Shown one piece after another: positions 6,916 to 12,153 of a stretch of DNA of 12,153 nt (position 1 is its first letter; every line of letters begins with the position of its first letter). The notes under the pieces were generated by a model. That model was not told the DNA's origin, searched no databases, and was given only the letters and a program-made list of their open reading frames with translations. The translations under genes and the position numbers were made by a program. Origin of the DNA: Dehalococcoidia bacterium (GTDB lineage: Bacteria > Chloroflexota > Dehalococcoidia > Dehalococcoidales > Fen-1064); NCBI GenBank assembly GCA_003153075.1, contig PMBW01000334.1, positions 7,734-19,886 of the forward strand, in the 5' to 3' direction.

Positions 6916-8688
6916 CTACTTAACAGTAACGGATTTTGCCAGGTTCCTTGGTTTGTCCGGATCGAACCCGCGAACGAGGGCAGAATGGTAAGCCAATAAT
7001 TGCAGCGGTACTACTGTGACCAGAGGATAGAAGATCATCTCAACCTCGGGAATTTTTATCCATTCGGCGAAGATGGATTGATTAGTATTCGAGATGCCGA
7101 TAACGGTGGCGCCGCGAGCCCTGGCTTCGGAGATATTGGAGATAATATCCGCGTAGGTATAGTCTGTGGGGCAGATGGCAATGACCGGTGTGCCTTCTTC
7201 AATTAATGCCAACGTACCGTGCTTCAATTCTCCCGCGGCCATACCTTCAGCATGAACATAACAGACTTCCTTGAGTTTTAGCGCCCCCTCACCGGCCATG
7301 GCGAAATTAATCCCGCGCGCCAAAAAGTAGAAATCACGTTTGTCCTTGAGCTTTTCCGCGACAGCGGAGATTTCCGACATATTAGTTTGCAGGCCGTGTT
7401 CAATAAGCGAGGATATTTCCAGCAGCTTCGCTTTGCCTTCGGATAATCTACCGTCCATGGCATAGGCGAGCAGATACAATAAACAGAGTTGGGCGGTAAA
7501 AGATTTTGTGGCAGCCACACCAATTTCCGGACCGCAACTGAGAAATAACGCTTTGTCACTCATCCGGGCCAGTGAAGAACCTTCGACGTTAACGATAGAA
7601 TACACTGTGGCGCCTTTGGCTTTGGCCTGTTTGACGCCGTCCATCACATCGGCGGTTTCACCGCTCTGCGAAATAGCGATGACGAGAGTGTTTTTATCGA
7701 TAGAATCCGAAAAGTAGCCGAATTCGGAAGCCATGACGACATCGCTAAACGTGTGTCCGATCTTAGAAAACACATAACGGCCGATCAATGCAGCAAAACG
7801 GGAAGTACCGCAAGCGACAAAAATCACCTGATGGGCGCGCAGAATATCGATCGCCATACGATCGATCAGCCGGGCATCTTGCATCATCGTCTGTCGGATG
7901 ACGATCGGCTGCTCTTTTATTTCTTTGATCATGAAATGGTCGTGATTACCTTTACCCGCTTCAGAAAGTTCCCAGGTAACGGCCACAAATTCTCTCTGTT
8001 TTGGTTGGTGGTTCAAATCATATATCTGATATGCATTTTTCGTCATGACGACGCATTCGCCGTCTTCGACATATACAGCTTGACGGGAATAAGGCAAAAA
8101 TGATAACACGTCACTGCCAATAAAATTTGAGTCTTGACCGAGGCCGAGTACCATCGGGCTATCTTTACGGGCAGCGAACAGTTTGCCGCCTGCCAGTGTG
8201 GAAATGGCAATGATCGCGTAGGATCCTTCCAACTGTCTGACTGCGGTAAAAAATGCTTCTTCAAAAAGGAGACCGGAATCCAGCTGTTCACGAATAAGGA
8301 AAGGGATCACTTCTGTATCGGTGTCCGATTTGAAATCATATTGCTTCGCCAGCCGTTTTTTTAATTCTTCGTGGTTTTCAATGATACCGTTGTGAATAAC
8401 CGCGATTTGGGATAGCTCGTCACAGTGCGGATGCGCGTTGGTACGGTTCACTCCACCGTGAGTGGCCCATCTGACATGCCCAATGCCGATGCAGCCGGGG
8501 AGATTAACATTATTGCATTCTTTGATGACATCGGCGACCTTGCCTTTGTCTTTGCAGAGATGCAACTCATTACCGGCAATAGTGGCGATACCGGCGGAAT
8601 CATAACCGCGGTATTCCAAACGCGTCAGCGCGTCTTTCAAGATATCTACAGCCGGTTTGCTACCGACATACCCGATAATACCGCACAT
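6916..8688 (-). CDS. glmS: Glutamine--fructose-6-phosphate aminotransferase (isomerizing)
   Basis: GlmS makes glucosamine-6-phosphate from fructose-6-phosphate and glutamine, the entry step of amino-sugar synthesis, in the cytoplasm. The 590-residue product has the whole family layout. The class II glutaminase domain (about 1-235) begins MCGIIGYVG with Cys2 as nucleophile, then has 'RWATHG' (73-78), 'HNGIIENH' (99-106) and 'SDTDTEV' (121-127). Two SIS sugar-phosphate domains follow (about 280-410 and 452-580), with 'CGTS' (293-296), 'SQSGETAD' (340-347) and 'KLKEVCYVHAEGM' (Glu474), 'ELKHG' (His490). The C-terminus 'RNLAKSVTVK' carries the conserved Lys585. Length is slightly below E. coli GlmS (609). 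The start has GGGAG about 8 bases upstream and lies 58 bases after the glmU-like gene, so it is the last gene of the glm cluster. There is no room for a glmS ribozyme in that gap. Confidence 0.97.
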   Translation of the reverse strand: MCGIIGYVGSKPAVDILKDALTRLEYRGYDSAGIATIAGNELHLCKDKGKVADVIKECNNVNLPGCIGIGHVRWATHGGVNRTNAHPHCDELSQIAVIHNGIIENHEELKKRLAKQYDFKSDTDTEVIPFLIREQLDSGLLFEEAFFTAVRQLEGSYAIIAISTLAGGKLFAARKDSPMVLGLGQDSNFIGSDVLSFLPYSRQAVYVEDGECVVMTKNAYQIYDLNHQPKQREFVAVTWELSEAGKGNHDHFMIKEIKEQPIVIRQTMMQDARLIDRMAIDILRAHQVIFVACGTSRFAALIGRYVFSKIGHTFSDVVMASEFGYFSDSIDKNTLVIAISQSGETADVMDGVKQAKAKGATVYSIVNVEGSSLARMSDKALFLSCGPEIGVAATKSFTAQLCLLYLLAYAMDGRLSEGKAKLLEISSLIEHGLQTNMSEISAVAEKLKDKRDFYFLARGINFAMAGEGALKLKEVCYVHAEGMAAGELKHGTLALIEEGTPVIAICPTDYTYADIISNISEARARGATVIGISNTNQSIFAEWIKIPEVEMIFYPLVTVVPLQLLAYHSALVRGFDPDKPRNLAKSVTVK

Positions 8689-8711
8689 AACTTACTCCCG
8701 GGAGACCCGTG

Positions 8712-8733
8712 AAAAATGCGGTCAGCACCGTAT
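8712..8733 (-). terminator. Weak hairpin with T-run between glmU-like gene and glmS
   Basis: On the transcribed (minus) strand, ATACGGT-GCTG-ACCGCAT can fold into a stem of seven positions with one A-C mismatch and a four-base loop, immediately followed by a run of T (complement of 8712-8716). It sits in the 58-base gap and could act as a partial terminator or attenuator that lowers glmS relative to glmMU. The stem core is only four base pairs, so this is tentative. Confidence 0.25.
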
Positions 8734-8746
8734 GGGTCAGGATTTG

Positions 8747-9997
8747 TTAGTGAATAGATTGACTATGAACTATTGTATCCGCAGCTACATCATCCGTCAA
8801 GTTTACGTGCGGATAGATTAGAGAATTGTTACCGATGCGGATACCGGGCATGATGCCGACATGGATACCCGTACGGCAATTATCGCCGATAAACGCCCCC
8901 AGTTTGTCACGTCCGGTATCGACCAGAGCATCTCCGATCTTAATACGGATGGTTTTATTATCAAAACGCCAATTGGCAGTAATAGTCCCGGCGCCAAAAG
9001 AACAATGCGCGCCGATAACCGAATCGCCGGCATAATTCATATGGAATTGTGTGCCTTCCCCGATATATGATTCCTTGATCTCGGAGCTAAAACCGACCAC
9101 ACAATCCGCGCCGATGTGGGAGTAAGTCCGGATAAGGGTGTTATTGCCGATAACGGAATTCCGTCCAATATAAACCGGTCCGCGGATGACGGCGTTTTCC
9201 AGCACCCGGACTCCTTCGGCGATAATGACTTTACCATCGATAACAGAGGAGGCGGAAACACGGGCATCGGGAGAAATGGCGGCGGCGCTCCGGTCAAGAA
9301 AATAGCGAGTAACATCCAGCACATGCCAGGGATATTTGATCGGCGTCCAGGCGCCGGAATAGGGTACGACCTGAATGGGAAGGTGATCGCGGCACATGGC
9401 ATCCAGAGACTGTTCGTAGGCATCATCCGCAGCTGTCTTAACCTTTGCGATGTAATGCAATAATGCTGCCGGGTCGGTGTGCATATGTGCCAGAATATTA
9501 ACCAAGTCGCTGGGCTCGTAACCGGGGCCGGGTTTTTCCATGATCCGGGTCAATTGTCCCTGTTCGTTGACGATTAGATAACCACCCGGAAAATAACTTT
9601 TTACCTTACAGCCGGTGATATAGGCGGTCGCTTTTTCTATTTTACGGGCAGCTAATAAAGCGGAGTAGACGGAGTCTTCAAAAACATCATTTGGGTTAAT
9701 AATCAGAAGTTCATCTTTAATCAAGTTGCCGGATATTTGCAGGGCATTGGCGATGCCGAGCGGTTTTTCCTGAACAACAAAATTAAACTCTTTGCCCGGG
9801 TACCGTCCGGTAATAGTTTCAATACGGGCAATATTGACAGGGTTGGCCACGATAACGAAACGCCGCAGACCTGATCCAATTGCCATATCCAGTTGGTGTT
9901 CGAGCAGAGTTTTACCCAGGAAATTTAACAGGAACTTGTCTTCAGTAATAGGAAACATCCTTTTACCAATACCGGCGCAGAGAAACAAGACGATCAT
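8747..9997 (-). CDS. glmU: GlmU-like bifunctional sugar-1-phosphate nucleotidylyltransferase/acetyltransferase
   Basis: The 416-residue protein would acetylate glucosamine-1-phosphate and couple it to UMP, giving UDP-GlcNAc. The N-terminal half (1-230) is a nucleotidylyltransferase: 'LCAGIGKRMFPITEDK' (6-21), 'QEKPLGIANAL' (76-86), metal-site 'NPNDVF' (101-106) and 'EKPGPG' (154-159). The C-terminal half (about 241-416) is a left-handed beta-helix of hexapeptide repeats ('VYIGRNSVIGNNTLI'), with 'QFHMNYAGDSVIGAH' (His319), 'FGAGTITANWRFD' and 'KLGAFIGDNCRTGIHVGIMP'. This helix resembles the archaeal ST0452-type enzymes more than E. coli GlmU (456 residues). The frame is open further upstream to 10204, but those 69 residues lie over glmM and show no homology; the ATG at 9997 follows AGGGG and starts the family motif directly. 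It is four bases after the glmM stop, indicating translational coupling. The exact sugar (GlcN versus GalN or glucose) cannot be fixed from sequence alone. Confidence 0.85.
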   Translation of the reverse strand: MIVLFLCAGIGKRMFPITEDKFLLNFLGKTLLEHQLDMAIGSGLRRFVIVANPVNIARIETITGRYPGKEFNFVVQEKPLGIANALQISGNLIKDELLIINPNDVFEDSVYSALLAARKIEKATAYITGCKVKSYFPGGYLIVNEQGQLTRIMEKPGPGYEPSDLVNILAHMHTDPAALLHYIAKVKTAADDAYEQSLDAMCRDHLPIQVVPYSGAWTPIKYPWHVLDVTRYFLDRSAAAISPDARVSASSVIDGKVIIAEGVRVLENAVIRGPVYIGRNSVIGNNTLIRTYSHIGADCVVGFSSEIKESYIGEGTQFHMNYAGDSVIGAHCSFGAGTITANWRFDNKTIRIKIGDALVDTGRDKLGAFIGDNCRTGIHVGIMPGIRIGNNSLIYPHVNLTDDVAADTIVHSQSIH

Positions 9998-10001
9998 AAC
10001 C

Positions 10002-11369
10002 TTATTCCCCTGCCAGCTTCTGCAGCACTGAGGATGCTTTCTCAAGCAGAATTTCAGTTTCAGCGGCGGAAGAAGACTCTGCGATAATACGGAAAATGGG
10101 TTCGGTGCCGCTGGGGCGTACCAGTATCCATGAACTGCCGAAATCCATACGCAATCCATCAAGAGTATTGATAGCTCCGGAACCGAATGCGGCTGCATTA
10201 TCAATCACCGATTTTTTAAGCTCTTCTTTTTTATTATTAGCGCAAGAAATCCTGGTCTGCCCCAGGAACAGAGGAGGAATATTTTTAAAATAGCCGCGGA
10301 TTTCAGATACGTCTTTGATCGATGATAACAAGGTGAGCGCCGCCGCGATCGAATTCGGGTAGAGTCCAAATCTGGGCATAATGTAGACGCCTACCGGTTC
10401 GACGCCGATAGCCGCGTCGATTTCCCGTGTCAGATGAGCGACATACACATCTCCCACTTTACCCCTTACAACTTCTGCGCCCATGTCAGCCAGGGCGTAA
10501 TCCAGTAACCGACCGGTTTCAACAGTGGCCGCGACACGCTTCTTGCCGCTTTGCTTGACTGCCAGCGCGCAGAGAAATGCGACCGATTCCGTAAAACCGA
10601 TAAAGCCTTCTTTATCAACAAACACCACCCTGTCGGCATCACCGTCAAAGCAAACCGCGATATCCAGCCGATTATCCAGCAGGTATTTGTAAGTATTTTT
10701 CAATGTGTCTTGCTTAGGCTCCGGACTTCTGCCGGGAAAAGTTCCATCCGGGGTATCATTAACCGGCAAAACTGTATATCCGAAAGCGGTGAATATTTCT
10801 CCGGCGATACCGGACGCTGCGCCGTTACCAGGATCGACGGCAATACGGAATCCCGGTGTTTTAGTACGGTGCAGCACTGATAACAGATAATCGGTATAGC
10901 GTGCATCAATGCCGTCTTCCCGTTTGTAGTTTGCAGAGACACCGTTCAAGAACATTTTACCCGCATAGATCCGTTCTATTTCGTTTTCCTGTGACGGGCT
11001 GAAACCAATGCCTTCGGAGGTGAAGAGCTTGACGCCGTTATACTCCCGCGGATTATGCGAAGCGGTGATCATGATCCCGATATCCATATGCATATCTACG
11101 GTTGCGAAGGCCAATACCGGAGTGGGCAGGATACCGGCATCTATGACATTCACGCCGCCAGCCATTAATCCCATAGAAACGACGGCTTTGACCGAATCGC
11201 GGCTTTCTCTTGCATCCGTTGCGATCAGTACTTTAGCGGCGGGACGCAGACTGGTCGCGATGGCTCTGCCGACGTTCCAGAGTAATTCGTAGTTCAGGTC
11301 TTTACCAACGACGCCGCGAATACCGGAGGTACCAAACAGTTTGGGGATTTCCGGAGTGTCATGAGTCAT
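10002..11369 (-). CDS. glmM: Phosphoglucosamine mutase (alpha-D-phosphohexomutase family)
   Basis: GlmM interconverts glucosamine-6-phosphate and glucosamine-1-phosphate through a phosphoserine intermediate. The 455-residue protein has the four family landmarks in order: 'FGTSGIRG' (12-19), the phosphoserine loop 'TASHNP' (102-107, Ser104), the Mg-binding 'DGDADR' (242-247), and the phosphate-binding 'RPSGTEP' (418-424). The sugar-specificity loop reads 'GVEPVG' (322-327), where bacterial GlmM usually has GGEQSGH and phosphomannomutases GEMSGH; the form is closer to the GEPxG loop of archaeal-type enzymes. The substrate call therefore rests largely on the neighbours: glmU-like four bases downstream and glmS after it. 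A phosphoglucomutase/phosphomannomutase role remains possible. The ATG is preceded by GGGAG (11382-11378) with 8 bases spacing. The 98 bases upstream (11370-11467) are AT-rich; I found no well-spaced promoter pair there. Confidence 0.88.
   Translation of the reverse strand: MTHDTPEIPKLFGTSGIRGVVGKDLNYELLWNVGRAIATSLRPAAKVLIATDARESRDSVKAVVSMGLMAGGVNVIDAGILPTPVLAFATVDMHMDIGIMITASHNPREYNGVKLFTSEGIGFSPSQENEIERIYAGKMFLNGVSANYKREDGIDARYTDYLLSVLHRTKTPGFRIAVDPGNGAASGIAGEIFTAFGYTVLPVNDTPDGTFPGRSPEPKQDTLKNTYKYLLDNRLDIAVCFDGDADRVVFVDKEGFIGFTESVAFLCALAVKQSGKKRVAATVETGRLLDYALADMGAEVVRGKVGDVYVAHLTREIDAAIGVEPVGVYIMPRFGLYPNSIAAALTLLSSIKDVSEIRGYFKNIPPLFLGQTRISCANNKKEELKKSVIDNAAAFGSGAINTLDGLRMDFGSSWILVRPSGTEPIFRIIAESSSAAETEILLEKASSVLQKLAGE
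10007..10011 (-). promoter_or_regulatory. Ribosome binding site fixing the glmU-like start
   Basis: AGGGG on the minus strand lies within the last codons of glmM, 9 bases before the ATG at 9997. It supports that start over the upstream in-frame ATGs inside glmM. Confidence 0.6.
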
Positions 11370-11467
11370 TTGTCATACTCCCAAAATTTGCTATAAGTTA
11401 AAAACGACATTCAATTTATAATTTTATCATATGTGCAGGCGGTTTTTTAGTTTACGGAGACAGATAA

Positions 11468-12142
11468 TTACCTGGGTTGACCGTTTTTGGCAGCAAGGCG
11501 GGCTTTAGTGTATTTCGATATCTGTCTGATAGAAAAAACAATGAGATAAAACACTGTCAATCCAAGCAGAGAATACGGAATCATTTCCGTTGGTTTAACC
11601 ATAGTTTTGGTCCCTACGACAAGGCCGACGATCATAAATATGCCATCGAAAATAAAGCTGGAGATGAGCACGCCGACGAAGAGCACTTTATATTGTTTTT
11701 TTACACCGAGCAGCACTGTCAGGGGTGTGCCCAGTCCAATTAGTCGCCCCAGCGCAACGGTAAAAGGAGACAGATAGGTATCTAATTTCGCCGAAATGCG
11801 GGCGAACCAGGTATTATTGCCGGAAAATTTCTTGAAACGGCGTTCCAGGTATTTCCGGTAGAGTTTGGTCAAGGGGATGCTGCCGAACCTGCTGACGCTA
11901 AAGAGCAGAAATACACCTGCTTCTCTGCCTGATACCGCTACAAGCCATAATACCAATAAATGAAAGGGGGATAGCAATCCTGCCCCAAGACTATACCCAG
12001 CGGCCAGCCAAACAGTTTCCAGCAGATAAGGCACGGATGCCAGCATGACTTCGCCGAAAGAGCACAGGATAAAAAGGAGACAGACCAGCTGCAGGTTAAA
12101 TGTCCCCATGAAGTTCAGGATTTGTTTTAAAAAGTCAGCCAT
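11468..12142 (-). CDS. DedA/VTT-like integral membrane protein
   Basis: The 224-residue product is strongly hydrophobic, with segments at about 17-40, 44-70, 74-86, 152-177 and 188-206, and a basic loop between (97-106, 'KYLERRFKKF'). The pattern 'SGREAGVFLLFSVSRFGS' followed later by 'ALGRLIGLGTPLTVLLGV' and 'GIFMIVGLVVG' matches the layout of the VTT (DedA, SNARE-associated) domain: a Gly-rich half, then a re-entrant loop with a conserved Arg and a closing helix ending in a Gly-x-x-x-G-like stretch. DedA proteins act in lipid-carrier or phospholipid flipping and membrane homeostasis. Here the usual 'R-[FY]-[IV]-P-x-x-R' loop reads R133-L-I-G-L-G-T, so Pro and the second Arg are missing. The start is uncertain: no good ribosome site is visible before the ATG at 12142 and the frame stays open to the window edge. 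It precedes glmM by 98 bases on the same strand. Confidence 0.6.
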   Translation of the reverse strand: MADFLKQILNFMGTFNLQLVCLLFILCSFGEVMLASVPYLLETVWLAAGYSLGAGLLSPFHLLVLWLVAVSGREAGVFLLFSVSRFGSIPLTKLYRKYLERRFKKFSGNNTWFARISAKLDTYLSPFTVALGRLIGLGTPLTVLLGVKKQYKVLFVGVLISSFIFDGIFMIVGLVVGTKTMVKPTEMIPYSLLGLTVFYLIVFSIRQISKYTKARLAAKNGQPR

Positions 12143-12153
12143 ATTCAGACCGG

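Noticed and set aside
8695..8704. CTCCCGGGAG palindrome over the glmS ribosome site
   Set aside because: It has no loop, so it cannot form a useful RNA hairpin, and ten symmetric bases around an ordinary GGGAG site are not notable.
8689..8746. glmS ribozyme upstream of glmS
   Set aside because: The gap is 58 bases, too short for the ribozyme, and none of its core pairing is visible.
9998..10204. Longer N-terminal form of the GlmU-like protein starting at 10204
   Set aside because: The extra 69 residues overlap the conserved end of glmM in another frame, lack family similarity, and a ribosome site with family-typical start exists at 9997.

Overview
The window carries seven genes of a bacterium with intermediate base composition and tight, conventional gene spacing. 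It looks like ordinary chromosome: I see no mobile elements, CRISPR array, tRNA or rRNA. Two things hint at Chloroflexota, perhaps a Dehalococcoidia-like lineage. One is the style of the PAS domains ('SPLGIRIV...YTPES...RKDG..RHLQ...VLW.G...YQDITERKQ'). The other is a GlmM-GlmU pair of the type common in archaea next to a bacterial GlmS. This placement is an inference from remembered family flavour, not a search result.

Left part (1-3770, minus strand): one very large open frame that runs off the left edge. It encodes a soluble sensor with a basic N-terminal tail, eight PAS domains and one GAF domain. Its output domain lies outside the window. A 385-base divergent region (3771-4155) separates it from the next genes and contains a perfect 14-base palindrome and a good -10 box for the rightward gene.

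Middle part (4156-6646, plus strand): two envelope protein-quality genes. The first is a membrane-anchored SurA/PrsA-like protein whose parvulin domain seems to lack the usual catalytic histidines. The second is an HtrA/DegP-type serine protease with a lipobox, a full His-Asp-Ser triad and one PDZ domain. A 269-base convergent interval without obvious genes follows.

Right part (6916-12142, minus strand): a UDP-GlcNAc synthesis cluster, transcribed leftward as dedA-like membrane gene, glmM, glmU-like, glmS. GlmS makes glucosamine-6-phosphate, GlmM converts it to glucosamine-1-phosphate, and the two-domain GlmU-like enzyme would acetylate it and attach UMP. Together they would supply UDP-GlcNAc for cell-surface glycans. 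glmM and glmU are four bases apart and surely co-transcribed; glmS follows after 58 bases. The dedA-like gene is 98 bases upstream of glmM and may or may not share the transcript.

No clearly new system stands out. The most interesting points are the large multi-PAS receptor with two internal PAS subfamilies and a basic tail, the parvulin-like protein without its histidines beside HtrA, the archaeal-type GlmM/GlmU pair, and the altered key motifs in GlmM and the DedA-like protein.
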